Origin: Pseudonocardiaceae bacterium | GTDB taxonomy: Bacteria > Actinomycetota > Actinomycetes > Mycobacteriales > Pseudonocardiaceae | Length of the DNA stretch: 47,962 nt | Direction: 5' to 3' | Assembly: GCA_009379815.1 (NCBI GenBank) | Contig: WHSY01000033.1 | Span: forward strand, 1-47,962 | Shown: in pieces, positions 6,421-16,294 of the stretch | How the letters are laid out: each line of letters opens with the position of its first letter | Numbering within the stretch: position 1 is the first letter of the stretch | Notes under the pieces: generated by a model | What the model was told of the DNA's origin: nothing | The model's database searches: none | Seen by the model: only the letters and a program-made list of their open reading frames with translations | Translations under genes and position numbers: made by a program

Positions 6421-8340
6421 TCAGGGGAAGGTGGGGAAGGTTCCGTCGTCGGTGGTGGAGGTGGGCGACTCCTCGTCGTTGCCGATGTCGACGGTGATGG
6501 TCTGGTCCGTGGTGAACGTGGTGCCGGCGGGGACATCCTGGGCCACCACGACGCCCTCCTGATCGGAGTCGTCGACCGGTACCTGACGAACGTTCAGCGT
6601 CCCGGTCCAGCCGAGGCCGCGCAGCGTCTGCTCGGCCTGCTGCTCGTTCAGGCCGAGCAGGTCCGGCATCTGCAGCAGGTTGCCCCGCGAGACCTGCAGT
6701 GTCACCGTGCTGCCCACCTCGACCTCGGCACCTCCTCGCGGGTCCTGTGACAGCACCCGTCCCTGCGGCTCGGCGGAGTCGACCTGCTGGACCACGGCCT
6801 GCAGCCCCGCGCCCTGGATGTTGCTGCGGGCCTGGTCGACGTTGCTGCCGACGGTGCCCGGCACGCTCACCGTGTCCGGCTCGACGCCGATGGTGATGCG
6901 GACGGTGGAGCCGTCGCTGACCTGCTCCCCGGCGGGAGGGCTGCTGCTGATCACCTGGCCGAGCTGGTTCTCGTCCTGGACGACCTGCTCGGCCGGCGGG
7001 CCCGGCGACAGTCGTAGCCCGACCTCGGAGAGGGCGCCGCGGGCCTCGTCAGGGGTCAGCCCGACGAGGTTGGGCACCTCGACCTGGGCAGGCCCGGCGC
7101 CGACCCGGAGCGTCACGGTGCTGCCCTCGTCGACCTCGGCGCCCGCGGGGGGCTGGGTCTCGATCACCCGGCCGCGCTGCTCCGGGGTGGAGGGCACCGA
7201 CACCTGCCGGGTCTGCAATCCGGACGCGTTGAGCTCCTGCTTGGCCACCTGGACGGGTTGGCCCGTCACGTTGGGGACGGCGACCTGCGGCTGCCCGCTG
7301 CCGAAGAGGTCGGTGAAGACGAACAGCAGGAATGCGATGATCGCGGCGGCGACCACCGCGGCGAGTACCCAGATGCCCCGTCGCGAGCGACGCTCGGGGA
7401 CGTCGTCGCCGTCCCGGTGCCGGCCGGGATAGGTGTCGGCGGGCTCGGTGTCCAGGATGGTGGTGCGCTCGTCGTCGGTCATCACCATCGGTGCGTGCGG
7501 CCGCTGCCCGGACAGCACGCGCACCAGTTCGGAGCGCATCTCGGCCGCGCTCTGGTACCGGTTGGCCGGGTTCTTGCTCATCGACGTGAGCACCACCGCG
7601 TCGATCGCGGGCGACAGCTGCGGGTTGTGGCGTGACGGCGGGGCGGGGTCCTCGCGGACGTGCTGGTAGGCCACCGCGACCGGCGAGTCGCCGGTGAACG
7701 GGGGTTGCCCGGTGACCAGCTCGTAGAGCACGGTACCCGCGGCGTAGACGTCGGAGCGCGCGTCGACGCTCTCGCCGCGGGCCTGCTCGGGTGACAGGTA
7801 CTGCGCGGTGCCGATCACCGCCGCGGTCTGCGTGACGCTCTGCCCGTCGGACAGCGCGCGCGCGATGCCGAAGTCCATCACCTTGACCGCGCCGGTCGTG
7901 GTGATCATGACATTGGCGGGTTTGACGTCGCGGTGGATGATCCCGGCGCGGTGGCTGAAGTCGAGCGCGGCGCAGACGTCGGCCATCGTCTCCATGGCGC
8001 GCTGCTCGTCCATGGGGCCGTCGGTCTTGACGATATCGCGCAGCGTCCGGCCGTCGACGTACTCCATGACGATGTAGGGCAGCGGCCCGTACTCGGAGGT
8101 CGTCTCGCCGGTGTCGTAGATCGCGACGATCGCGGGGTGGTTCAGCGCCGCGGCGTTCTGCGCCTCCCGGCGGAACCGCAGCTGGAACTGCGGGTCGCGG
8201 GCGAGGTCGGCGCGCAGCACCTTGACCGCGACGTCGCGGCCCAGCCGGACGTCCTTGCCGCGGTGCACCTCGGACATGCCACCGTAGCCGAGTGTCTCGC
8301 CCAGCTCGTAGCGCTCCGAGAGCAGTCGGGGTGTCGTCAT
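6421..8340 (-). CDS. pknB: Serine/threonine protein kinase PknB with four PASTA domains
   Basis: A 639-residue receptor kinase. The cytoplasmic kinase domain shows GYGGMSEVHRG, Lys40 (VAVKVL), Asp138 (HRDVKPANVM), Asp156 (DFGIA) and an activation loop with Thr170 and Thr172. A basic linker and one membrane helix (GIWVLAAVVAAAIIAFLLFVF) lead to four extracellular PASTA repeats, each with VPN/VPG/MPD-type starts and ending in a DG/VGSTV-like strand. PASTA domains bind muropeptides and lipid II. The C-terminus is an Asp/Thr-rich tail. It is the last gene of the fhaA-pknB operon and is essential in mycobacteria. Confidence 0.97.
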   Translation of the reverse strand: MTTPRLLSERYELGETLGYGGMSEVHRGKDVRLGRDVAVKVLRADLARDPQFQLRFRREAQNAAALNHPAIVAIYDTGETTSEYGPLPYIVMEYVDGRTLRDIVKTDGPMDEQRAMETMADVCAALDFSHRAGIIHRDVKPANVMITTTGAVKVMDFGIARALSDGQSVTQTAAVIGTAQYLSPEQARGESVDARSDVYAAGTVLYELVTGQPPFTGDSPVAVAYQHVREDPAPPSRHNPQLSPAIDAVVLTSMSKNPANRYQSAAEMRSELVRVLSGQRPHAPMVMTDDERTTILDTEPADTYPGRHRDGDDVPERRSRRGIWVLAAVVAAAIIAFLLFVFTDLFGSGQPQVAVPNVTGQPVQVAKQELNASGLQTRQVSVPSTPEQRGRVIETQPPAGAEVDEGSTVTLRVGAGPAQVEVPNLVGLTPDEARGALSEVGLRLSPGPPAEQVVQDENQLGQVISSSPPAGEQVSDGSTVRITIGVEPDTVSVPGTVGSNVDQARSNIQGAGLQAVVQQVDSAEPQGRVLSQDPRGGAEVEVGSTVTLQVSRGNLLQMPDLLGLNEQQAEQTLRGLGWTGTLNVRQVPVDDSDQEGVVVAQDVPAGTTFTTDQTITVDIGNDEESPTSTTDDGTFPTFP

Positions 8341-8434
8341 GGGTGGCGCATCCGGCTCATCGTTCGCGGTCCGCTCCTCGTCGTGTAGCTCGCCGGGCCG
8401 GCCTCATCATGCCTGCTCGCGCGGGCGTGCGCGG

Positions 8435-9904
8435 TCACCCGGCAGCCCCCACGCAACTGACGGTGACGGTCGTGTCCCGCTCGACCTCGCCGGACGGGTC
8501 GACGCCGGTCACCCGGCAGTCCTGCTGGTCGCCACCACCGATCTCGTTTCCGTCGCCGTCGACGACCCGCGGGTCGACGCCCAGCTCTTCGAGCTGGTCG
8601 GCGGTCTCGTCGCCGGTCTGCCCCAGATAGTCCATCTCCTCGACGGTGACGGTGTCCGGCGCCTCGGTGGTGGGCTGCGGTTGCGTCGTGGTCGTTTGCT
8701 GCGGTGCCTCCTGCTGCGGTGCCTCCTGCTGCGGAGCCTGGCCCGTCGGTGCCTGCTCGTCGGGCGGTGGCTCCTCCTGCTCGTCGGGAGGGGTGGAGGT
8801 GTCGGTGGCGCCCGGTGGCGTGCCGGCGGACTGCAACGCCGCGGTGACTCCCCAAGCCCCCAGCGCGAGCACCGCGATCAGCACCAGGGCACCGACCGCC
8901 CAGCGGCTCGCGCGACCACCGCCGCGCCGCTCCTGGGCAGGCCGGCGCTGCCGGGCGTCGGTCTGCGCACCGGTCCGCAGCTGCGCGGCCCCCGGCTGCA
9001 TGGCCGCGGTGGTGGGGTAGGCGCCGGTGAGCATCGCCGTGCCGCCGGCCATCCCGGCAGGCAGCGGCAGTGGCCGTCCCGACCGCACCGCGGCCGCGGC
9101 ACGCGCGAGCTCCCCGCCGGTGGCGTAGCGCTGCTGCGGATCCTTGGCCATGGTGGCCTCGATGAGCGACCGCGCGCCGTGCGGCACGTCGGCAGGCAGC
9201 GGCGGCGGGTCGTCGCGGATGTGCATCATCGCCACGGTGACCGCGCTGTCGGCCCGGAACGGACGCTGCCCGGCCAGGCACTCATAGCCGACGACGCCGA
9301 GTGAGTAGACATCGCTGGCCGGACCGGCCTCGGACCCCTCGGCCTGCTCGGGTGCGATGTAGTGCGCGGTTCCCATCACCATGCCGGTGCGGGTCAGCGG
9401 TGCGGCGTCGACCGCTTTGGCGATGCCGAAGTCGGTCAGCTTCACCGCCCCGGTCGGGGTGATCAGGATGTTCCCGGGTTTGACGTCGCGGTGCACGAGC
9501 CCGCGTTCGTGCGCGGCCTGCAACGCGTGACCCGCCTGCTCGAGGATGCCGAGGGTCTGGTCGGCCGGCAACCGCCCCTGCCGCGCGATCGTCGCCGCGA
9601 GTGGTTCCCCGGCGACGAGCTCCATCACCAGGTAGGCGGTCGCGGTCGAGTCGATCACGGTCTCGCCGTAGTCGTGCACGGCGGCGACGCCGGGGTGGTT
9701 CAGCGACGCGGTGGTGCGTGCCTCGGCGCGGAACCGGGACGCGAACTCGGCGTCACCGGACAGCTCCTCGCGCAGCACCTTGACGGCGACCTGGCGGTCC
9801 AGCCGGGTGTCGGTGGCCTCCCAGACCTCGCCCATCCCGCCGACTGCGATGCGCCGGTCGAGGCGGTAGCGATCGGCGAGCAGGGACCCGCTGGGAGGCA
9901 TCAT
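8435..9904 (-). CDS. pknA: Serine/threonine protein kinase PknA with C-terminal PASTA-like domain
   Basis: A 489-residue kinase with [29 protein letters not shown] and DFGIAKAV motifs, then a long variable linker and one membrane helix ([21 protein letters not shown]). The outside part has a Pro/Glu/Gln repeat ([11 protein letters not shown]) and ends in a single PASTA-like module ([20 protein letters not shown] to [10 protein letters not shown]) containing two cysteines. Mycobacterial PknA lacks such a domain. ATG 9904 overlaps the pbpA stop (ATGA), so translation is coupled. A gap of 94 nt separates it from pknB. Confidence 0.94.
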   Translation of the reverse strand: MMPPSGSLLADRYRLDRRIAVGGMGEVWEATDTRLDRQVAVKVLREELSGDAEFASRFRAEARTTASLNHPGVAAVHDYGETVIDSTATAYLVMELVAGEPLAATIARQGRLPADQTLGILEQAGHALQAAHERGLVHRDVKPGNILITPTGAVKLTDFGIAKAVDAAPLTRTGMVMGTAHYIAPEQAEGSEAGPASDVYSLGVVGYECLAGQRPFRADSAVTVAMMHIRDDPPPLPADVPHGARSLIEATMAKDPQQRYATGGELARAAAAVRSGRPLPLPAGMAGGTAMLTGAYPTTAAMQPGAAQLRTGAQTDARQRRPAQERRGGGRASRWAVGALVLIAVLALGAWGVTAALQSAGTPPGATDTSTPPDEQEEPPPDEQAPTGQAPQQEAPQQEAPQQTTTTQPQPTTEAPDTVTVEEMDYLGQTGDETADQLEELGVDPRVVDGDGNEIGGGDQQDCRVTGVDPSGEVERDTTVTVSCVGAAG

Positions 9905-11376
9905 GAGCTGTCCCGCAGAGCTGCGGCGATCACGGCACGCCCGATCGGCGCGGCGACCGATCCGCCGGTGGCGTCCTGGCTCCCGTCGCCCCCGTTCTCG
10001 ACCACCACGGCGACGGCGACCTGCGGGTCGTCGGCAGGGGCGAACGCGACGTACCAGACGTGCGGAGCGGTCGTTTCGGGGTCCGCGCCGTGCTCGGCGG
10101 TGCCGGTCTTCGAGGCGATGGTGACCCCGGAGATCTGTCCCTCGCCACCGGTGAACTCCTCCGACTGGATCATCATCTGGGTGATCTGCTCCGCGGTCCG
10201 GCCGGACATCGCCCGTCCGGTCCGCTGCGGGTCGAACTCGTCGATCGCCGAGAAGTCCGGGGCGAGGATGTTGCGGACCATCTCCGGGGCCATGCGGACG
10301 CCGTCGTTGGCGATCGTCGCCGCGATGACCGCGTTCTGCAGCGGCGTCAGCGCCACGTCGCGCTGGCCGATGCCCGACACCTGTAGCGCCGCGGTGTCGG
10401 GGATGTCGCCGATCGTCGACGGTGCCACCGGGAGCGGGATGCGGAGATCCTGTTCGCCGATGCCGAACGCCTCGGCCTGCGCGCGCAGCGCGTCCTCCCC
10501 GACCATGGCGGCGAGTTGGGCGAACGCGGTGTTGCACGAGCGGGCCAGCGCTTCGGTCAGCGGCGCGGTCTCGCCGCTGCCGCACCTGTTCCCCGCGTAG
10601 TTCTGCAGCTGGGTGGCGGTGTCGTCGAGCGTGATCGAGGGTGCGGCGGTGAGCTGCGTGTCGGGGGTCGCGGTACCGGACTCCAGCGCCGCTGCGGTGG
10701 TCACGAGCTTGAACGTCGAGCCGGGTGGGTAGATCGCCGACACCGCCCGGTTGCGCAACGGGACACCGTTCTCCTCGCTGGTGAACTCCTCCCACGCCGC
10801 TTCCTGGGTCGCGGCGTCGAACGACGCGAGCCGGTTGGGATCGTACGACGGGGTGGATGCCATCCCGAGCACCTCACCGGTGCCGGGCCGCAGTGCCACC
10901 ACGGCCCCGGAGTAGTCGCGGCTGGCGAGCTCCTCGAATGCCGCTTGCTGCACGGCCGGGTCGGCCGTGAGCTCGACGTGGCCGCCCCGGGGGTCGCGCC
11001 CGGTGATCAGGTCGGACAGCCGGCGCACGAACAGCCGACCGTCCGACCCGTTGAGCACGGAGTTCATCGCGTTCTCCATGCCGCCCGAGCCGTAGCGCAG
11101 CGAGTAGTATCCCGTCAGCGGAGCGTAGAGCGGGCCGTCGAGGTAGCGCCGCTGGAACTGCAGCTCCCCGCCGGTGGGCACCGAACTGGCCAGTGGCAGT
11201 CCGCCCGCGATGAGCTGCCCGCGTTCGCGGCTGTACTCGTTGAGCAGCACCCGCCGGTTGCGTGGGTCCGACCGGTAGTCGTCCGCGGTGAACATCTGGA
11301 TGTAGGTCGCGTTGGCCAGCAGCAGCACGACCATGCCCATCATGGCGAGCGCAACCTTGCGCAGCGGCGTGTTCAT
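9901..11376 (-). CDS. pbpA: Class B penicillin-binding protein (PbpA / FtsI-like transpeptidase)
   Basis: A 491-residue membrane-anchored D,D-transpeptidase that cross-links peptidoglycan. It has an N-terminal helix ([18 protein letters not shown]), a dimerisation-type region, then the transpeptidase motifs: Ser220-x-x-Lys223 (GSTFK), Ser280-Cys-Asn282 (SCN) and Lys423-Thr-Gly (KTGTAEHG). The order matches Rv0016c. ATG 11376 overlaps the rodA stop and its own stop overlaps the pknA start, giving a tightly coupled chain with its partner polymerase RodA. Confidence 0.96.
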   Translation of the reverse strand: MNTPLRKVALAMMGMVVLLLANATYIQMFTADDYRSDPRNRRVLLNEYSRERGQLIAGGLPLASSVPTGGELQFQRRYLDGPLYAPLTGYYSLRYGSGGMENAMNSVLNGSDGRLFVRRLSDLITGRDPRGGHVELTADPAVQQAAFEELASRDYSGAVVALRPGTGEVLGMASTPSYDPNRLASFDAATQEAAWEEFTSEENGVPLRNRAVSAIYPPGSTFKLVTTAAALESGTATPDTQLTAAPSITLDDTATQLQNYAGNRCGSGETAPLTEALARSCNTAFAQLAAMVGEDALRAQAEAFGIGEQDLRIPLPVAPSTIGDIPDTAALQVSGIGQRDVALTPLQNAVIAATIANDGVRMAPEMVRNILAPDFSAIDEFDPQRTGRAMSGRTAEQITQMMIQSEEFTGGEGQISGVTIASKTGTAEHGADPETTAPHVWYVAFAPADDPQVAVAVVVENGGDGSQDATGGSVAAPIGRAVIAAALRDSS

Positions 11377-12836
11377 TCGCGCTTCACCATCTCGGTGTGC
11401 GCCTCGGCGAGTGGGCCATGCTGGCGCTGCGGGCTGGCGGGGGCGGGCCGTCGGGCCGCGTCGGAGATCCGCAACAGCAGGGCGACGAGGATGTAGTTGG
11501 CCAGCAGCGAGGAGCCTCCGTAGGACAGGAAGGGCGTGGTCAGCCCCGTGAGCGGGATCAGCTTGGTGACCCCGCCGACGACGATGAACACCTGCAGGCC
11601 GACGGTGAACGACAACCCGCCGGCGAGCAGCTTGCCGAAGGTGTCGCGCACTGCCAGCGCGCTGCGCATGCCGCGCATCACCAGCAGCAGGTAGGTGAAC
11701 AGCACTGCGGCCAGCCCGACGAAGCCGAGCTCCTCACCGACGACCGCCATGATGAAGTCCGTCTCGGCCTCCGGGACGAGATCGGGCCTGCCGGCGCCCA
11801 GCCCGGTGCCGAACAGGCCACCGGTGCCCAGCCCGAACAGCGACTGGGCGATCTGGTACCCGGCCCCGTCGTAGTCGGAGAACGGGTCCAGCCAGGCCGT
11901 CACCCGACGCTGCACGTGCCCGAACAACTGGTAGGCGATGAGGCAACCGCCGACGAAGAACGACAGCCCGATGACCAGCCAGGCGATCCGCTCGGTGGCG
12001 ATGTAGATCATCACCAGCACGATGCCGAAGAACAGCAGTGAGGTGCCGAGGTCCTTCTCGAGCACCAACACGCCCACCGACATCCCCCAGGCCAGCAGTA
12101 GCGGGGCCAGGTCCCGCGCACGGGGCAGCTCCATCCCGAGGACCGTGCGGCCCGCCGTGGTGAACAGGTCCCGCTTGGTCACCAGGAATGCCGCGAAGAA
12201 GATCATCAGCAGGATCTTGGCGAACTCCGCCGGTTGGATGGAGAACAGCCCGAACTTCAGCCAGATCTTGGCGCCGTTGACCTCGGAGATCGAGGCAGGC
12301 AGCAGGCCGGGGAGCGCGAGCAGCCCCAGCCCGGCCAGCCCGCAGGTGTAGCTGTAGCGGGCCAGCATGCGGTGGTCGCGGACCAGCACCAGCACCGCGA
12401 TGAACAGGATCAATGAGACGGCGGTCCAGAGGATCTGTTTGGACACCAGGCCATCGGGGATGGGGTCGCCGGCGGCCAGCGCGGAGGAGGCCTCGGCGAG
12501 ATCGAGCCGGCGGATGAGCACCAGGCCCAACCCGTTGAGCAGCGCCACACACGGCAGGATCAGCGGGTCGGCATACGGTGCCAGTACCCGCACCGCGATG
12601 TGGGCGGTGGCGAACAGCCCCAGGTAGGCGACGCCGTAGTAGAGCAGTGCGCGGGACACGTCCTGCCCCTGGTTGATCTCCACCAGCACCATGGCCGTGG
12701 TGACCACCACGGCGGCGAAGGCGAGCATGGCCAGTTCCTGGCCCCGCCTGGTGGCGATTTGGGGAGCCGGGGCGGGCTCGACCGGCGCCGCCGTGCCGGC
12801 GGTGGCGGCCTCGGGTGCGTCGTCGGACCCTGCCAT
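11373..12836 (-). CDS. rodA: RodA/FtsW-family peptidoglycan polymerase (SEDS)
   Basis: A 487-residue polytopic protein with about 10-12 membrane helices. SEDS glycosyltransferases polymerise lipid II together with a class B PBP. Family motifs include NGAKIWLKFGLFSIQPAEFAK, LEKDLGTSLL, AETDFIMAVVGEELGFVG and TGLTTPFLSYGGSSLL. The N-terminus is a short Ala/Pro cytoplasmic tail (MAGSDDAPEAATAG). ATG 12836 overlaps the pstP stop by one base (TGATG). Position between pstP and pbpA corresponds to Rv0017c. Confidence 0.96.
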   Translation of the reverse strand: MAGSDDAPEAATAGTAAPVEPAPAPQIATRRGQELAMLAFAAVVVTTAMVLVEINQGQDVSRALLYYGVAYLGLFATAHIAVRVLAPYADPLILPCVALLNGLGLVLIRRLDLAEASSALAAGDPIPDGLVSKQILWTAVSLILFIAVLVLVRDHRMLARYSYTCGLAGLGLLALPGLLPASISEVNGAKIWLKFGLFSIQPAEFAKILLMIFFAAFLVTKRDLFTTAGRTVLGMELPRARDLAPLLLAWGMSVGVLVLEKDLGTSLLFFGIVLVMIYIATERIAWLVIGLSFFVGGCLIAYQLFGHVQRRVTAWLDPFSDYDGAGYQIAQSLFGLGTGGLFGTGLGAGRPDLVPEAETDFIMAVVGEELGFVGLAAVLFTYLLLVMRGMRSALAVRDTFGKLLAGGLSFTVGLQVFIVVGGVTKLIPLTGLTTPFLSYGGSSLLANYILVALLLRISDAARRPAPASPQRQHGPLAEAHTEMVKRE

Positions 12837-14242
12837 CACCTCACCGTCCGGCAGTCGATCCCGGGCTCGGGCGTCGTCGACGTCAGCGGGGTACCGGTCG
12901 TGGTCGGTGGCGGCGGGACCGGGCCACCCTGCGCCGGGGGTGCCGGTGCGGTCGTGCGGGTGGGCGGCGACGGGCCCGTCGCCGGAGCACGGCTGGCACC
13001 ACCGCCCGGTCCGGGTGCCGAGCACGGCGGCAGCAGTTGCTCGGTTCGCAGCCGGTCGACCGTGTCGCGGGCTGCCTGCAACCCGACGACGGTGATGCCC
13101 CGGTCGACCTCGGCGCGCACCGCGGGCTTGAGGTCCGACAGCGCGACCTGCTCGCAGTCCGTCGCGTCGGGACGGCAGCTGGTCTCCGCGACCCGATGCA
13201 GCGGAAGGCCGAGCACGTCGCCCCGGACGCCCTGGAAGATGGCCACGCTGCCGTCGGGCTGGGCGCTGACGTAGTACTGCCGCATCACCCACCAGTAGCC
13301 CGCGACCGCACCGCCGACCACCAGAACGAGCATCCCCACGGCGAGCAGCGCGCGGCCGCGACGGCGTCGCCGGTCGGCGCTGGGATCCGGCGGTGTCGAG
13401 GCAACCCGCTTCGGTTCGGGCCGGGGCAACGTCGTCGCCGACGCACGAGCGGCCGAGGAGTTCGGCTGCGGGTTCTCCTGACCGTCACCCGCGGCGCCGC
13501 CGACGATGGGATCGTGCTCGCCGAAGTCGACGTCGACCACATCGGCGACGACGCAGGTGACGTTGTCGGGTCCGCCGCCCTTGAGCGCGAGTTCGACGAG
13601 GCGATCGGAGGATTCCTGCGGGTCGGAGGCGGTCAGCGCCTCGGCGAGTGTCTCGTGACTGACGACACCGGACAGCCCGTCCGAGCACAGCAGGTACCGG
13701 TCGCCTGCTCGCGCCTCCCTGACGGTCAACGACGGGTCCACCTCGTGCCCGGTCAGCGCCTTGAGCAGCAGCGACCGCTGCGGATGGTGTGCGGCGTCCT
13801 CCTCGCTGATGCGGCCCTCGTCGATCAGTGACTGGACGAACGTGTCGTCGTGCGTGATCTGCGAGAGGTTGCCGTCGCGCATGAGGTAGGCGCGGGAGTC
13901 ACCGACGTGGGCCAGCCCGATCTTGTTGCCTGCGAACAGCACCGCGGTCAGCGTCGTGCCCATGCCCTCGAGATCGGGATCGTCACTGACCAGCTCGCTG
14001 ATCGCCGCGTTGCCTGTCTGGGTGGCCTCCCGCAGCTGGTCGAGCAGGTCGCTGCCGGGGTCGTCGTCGTCGAGCGGCGCGAACGCCGCGATGACGACCT
14101 TGGATGCCACCTCGCCCGCGGCGTGGCCGCCCATGCCGTCGGCGAGCGCGAGCAGCCGGGGACCGGCGTAGACCGAGTCCTGGTTGTTCTGCCGAACCAG
14201 GCCGCGGTCGCTGCGGGCCGCGTAGCGGAGGACCAAGCTCAT
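12836..14242 (-). CDS. pstP: PP2C-family Ser/Thr phosphatase PstP
   Basis: A 468-residue membrane phosphatase that reverses PknA/PknB phosphorylation. The N-terminal PP2C domain has SDRGLVRQNNQDSV, ALADGMGGHAAGE, HVGDSRAYL, LCSDGLSGVV and GGPDNVTCV, with the metal-binding aspartates in place. A basic linker and one helix (ALLAVGMLVLVVGGAVAGYWW) are followed by an extracellular domain (YYVSAQPDGSVAIFQGVRG) and a long Pro/Thr/Gly tail. The second extracellular cysteine pair (SCRPDATDC) is visible. It starts 28 nt after fhaB. Confidence 0.96.
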   Translation of the reverse strand: MSLVLRYAARSDRGLVRQNNQDSVYAGPRLLALADGMGGHAAGEVASKVVIAAFAPLDDDDPGSDLLDQLREATQTGNAAISELVSDDPDLEGMGTTLTAVLFAGNKIGLAHVGDSRAYLMRDGNLSQITHDDTFVQSLIDEGRISEEDAAHHPQRSLLLKALTGHEVDPSLTVREARAGDRYLLCSDGLSGVVSHETLAEALTASDPQESSDRLVELALKGGGPDNVTCVVADVVDVDFGEHDPIVGGAAGDGQENPQPNSSAARASATTLPRPEPKRVASTPPDPSADRRRRRGRALLAVGMLVLVVGGAVAGYWWVMRQYYVSAQPDGSVAIFQGVRGDVLGLPLHRVAETSCRPDATDCEQVALSDLKPAVRAEVDRGITVVGLQAARDTVDRLRTEQLLPPCSAPGPGGGASRAPATGPSPPTRTTAPAPPAQGGPVPPPPTTTGTPLTSTTPEPGIDCRTVR

Positions 14243-14270
14243 GAGCAGGTCTCGCGCAGGTCTGAAGGGG

Positions 14271-14717
14271 TCATGAGCGCAGCTCGATCACCGTTTTGCC
14301 AATACGGATCGGTGTCCCGGGCGGGACCCGGGTGGGTGCGGTGACCTTAGCCCTGTCCAGGTACGTGCCGTTCGTGGATCCCAGATCTTCCAGGAACCAG
14401 TCGCCGCCGGAGTACCCGAGCCGAGCGTGCCGGGTCGAGGCGTAGTCGTCGTCGAGCACCAGCGTCGAGTCGTCCGCCCGTCCGATGAGGATCGGCCGCC
14501 CGTCCAGCGAGATCCGGGTTCCGGTCAGTGCGCCGCCCGTGACCACGAGTTGCCGCGCCGCGCGCTTGCGGCTGCCCCGCCGGGGCAGCGGCAAGCTCGC
14601 CCGCAGCCCCGAGGCCGCCGACAGGTCCGACCGGACGACGCGCAGTGCGGCCACGATGAACAACCAGAGCAGCGCGAGAAAACCCGCTCTGGTCAGCTGT
14701 AGCACCAGCTCCGGCAC
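14271..14717 (-). CDS. fhaB: FHA-domain membrane protein FhaB (FipA)
   Basis: A 148-residue protein with an N-terminal helix (LTRAGFLALLWLFIVAALRVV) and a C-terminal FHA phosphothreonine-binding domain: ILIGRADDSTLVLDDDYASTRHARL, then LEDLGSTNGTYLD and PPGTPIRIGKTVIEL. In mycobacteria this protein links PknA/B phosphorylation to FtsZ and FtsQ. I chose GTG 14717 because the protein then begins VPELVLQLTRAGF, as in relatives. A TTG at 14741 would add eight residues across the ribosome site. Confidence 0.93.
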   Translation of the reverse strand: MPELVLQLTRAGFLALLWLFIVAALRVVRSDLSAASGLRASLPLPRRGSRKRAARQLVVTGGALTGTRISLDGRPILIGRADDSTLVLDDDYASTRHARLGYSGGDWFLEDLGSTNGTYLDRAKVTAPTRVPPGTPIRIGKTVIELRS

Positions 14718-14750
14718 GTCTGTCGGTCGTCTCCCCTGCAAATGGCGCGG

Positions 14751-15953
14751 TCAGGCCTGGGCGTGGAACACCAGCGACGAATGGCCCACGCGCACCACGT
14801 CCCCGTTGGCGAGCTGCCAGGTCTGCACGGGTGTCCCGTTGACCGTGGTGCCATTGGTGGAACCGAGGTCGGCCAGCATCGCCGTCTGCCCGTCCCAGGT
14901 GATCTCCAGATGGCGGCGGGAGACGCCGGTGTCCGGCAGCCGGAACTGGGCGTCCTGGCCACGGCCGACGACATTGCTGCCCTGGGTGAGCTGGTAGTTG
15001 CGGTTCGAGCCGTCGTCGAGCGTCAGCATCGCCGACAGCTGGCGGGGCGCGGGCGGCACCCCCGGTGGCCGGTAGCCAGGCATGGCGCCGTACTGGCCGG
15101 GCGTGGGAGGCGGGTAACCGCCTCGTTGCCCGGCATCGGGCGGGTAGCCAGCGGGCGCACCGTAGCCCGGGTCGTAGCCGTAGGCACCTTGGGCTCCGCC
15201 GTACTGCCCGTAGTTCTGGTCGTATCCGGGCCCCGGGGGACCCCCCTGGGCGTACCCCTGGCCTTGGTCGTAGCCGTAGCCCTGGTCGTATCCCTGGCCG
15301 TAGCCCTGGCCGTATCCCTGGCTCTGGTCGTAGCCGTACTGTTGACGGCCATAGCCGTACTGCTGCGCGTAGTTCTGACCGTAGTTCTGGTCATAGCCCG
15401 GGCCCTGGTCGAATCCGTACTGCTGACCGTTGTCCGGGCCCTGGTCGTAGTCCTGGCCCTGGTCGTAGCCGTAGCCGTAGCCGCCGTACTGCCCCCGCTG
15501 ATCGTCCGGGTGCTGGCCGCGATGCTGGCTCATGACTGGATCTCCTGCGGTACGAGGATGCGCCTGTGCTCGGCGCGATGCGTCGGGGTCGACTGACGAG
15601 CTTGTGCGGAACTGTCCAGTATGCAGCGTCTCAGACCGCTGCAGCGACACGACGACGTCTCCGTAGGTATCCCAACCGTGGTCGGCGAGGTGCTCCTGGA
15701 CGCGGTCGCGCAGCAGCCGGGTCACCCGCTGTTCGTCGCCCACGAGCCGGTCGTAGTCACTTGCGCCCAGTATGACCGAATAGTGGTTCGGCGCCAGTAC
15801 CCGCCCACCCACCAGGGTGCGCGCGCCGTCGTCGGCCTCCCGCTGCAGTACCTGCGCGACCTCCTGGGGCACCACGCTTCCACCGAAGACGCGAGCGAAG
15901 GCGTCGCCGACCATCCCCTGGAGACGGCGCTCGAAGCGCTGCACTGCGCCCAT
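14751..15953 (-). CDS. fhaA: FHA-domain protein FhaA with Tyr/Gly/Gln-rich linker
   Basis: A 400-residue cytoplasmic signalling protein and first gene of the kinase operon. The N-terminal 125 residues are the FhaA-specific domain (MGAVQRFERRLQGMVGDAFARVFGG). A low-complexity stretch of about 160 residues follows, dominated by Tyr, Gly, Gln and Asp in YDQGQGYGQ-type repeats. The C-terminal FHA domain shows NVVGRGQDAQFRLPDTGVSRRHLEI and LGSTNGTTVNGTPV. In mycobacteria the FHA domain binds phosphorylated MviN to restrain lipid II flipping. ATG 15953 has an AGGAG site upstream. The tRNA gene is divergent, 118 nt away. Confidence 0.95.
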   Translation of the reverse strand: MGAVQRFERRLQGMVGDAFARVFGGSVVPQEVAQVLQREADDGARTLVGGRVLAPNHYSVILGASDYDRLVGDEQRVTRLLRDRVQEHLADHGWDTYGDVVVSLQRSETLHTGQFRTSSSVDPDASRRAQAHPRTAGDPVMSQHRGQHPDDQRGQYGGYGYGYDQGQDYDQGPDNGQQYGFDQGPGYDQNYGQNYAQQYGYGRQQYGYDQSQGYGQGYGQGYDQGYGYDQGQGYAQGGPPGPGYDQNYGQYGGAQGAYGYDPGYGAPAGYPPDAGQRGGYPPPTPGQYGAMPGYRPPGVPPAPRQLSAMLTLDDGSNRNYQLTQGSNVVGRGQDAQFRLPDTGVSRRHLEITWDGQTAMLADLGSTNGTTVNGTPVQTWQLANGDVVRVGHSSLVFHAQA

Positions 15954-16071
15954 CGCCCGCGCTCCTTCCTGGTCGGCGGTGGTGACACCCCGATCGTATC
16001 CGTGCTCGTGCAGCGGCGGGCCCGCAGTGCCGGATCGGGCTTGCGGAGGTGCTAGGCTGCGCCCGTTGCTC

Positions 16072-16154
16072 GGGCGAGTGGCGGAATGGCAGACGCGCAC
16101 GGTTCAGGTCCGTGTGTCCGGAAGGACGTGGGGGTTCAAGTCCCCCCTCGCCCA
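16072..16154 (+). tRNA. tRNA-Leu (anticodon CAG)
   Basis: An 83-nt class II tRNA that folds cleanly. The acceptor stem is GGGCGAG (16072-16078) with CTCGCCC (16147-16153) and discriminator A. The anticodon stem is CACGG/CCGTG (16098-16102, 16110-16114) with loop TTCAGGT and anticodon CAG at 16105-16107. A variable arm follows, then a T arm GGGGG-TTCAAGT-CCCCC. No CCA is encoded. A leucine tRNA beside fhaA is also found in M. tuberculosis. Confidence 0.95.
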
Positions 16155-16294
16155 CCCCCGTTGGCAGCTCTCCAAGTACTACCAACCCCCGAAGTCGATC
16201 CCTGTAACTACCACCAACCCGCTTGTATCGGTACGGCGAGAGTAGGGCAGTGATCGATGTCCTGCGGACGGGCTGGGGTACCGTCAGGACGGGC

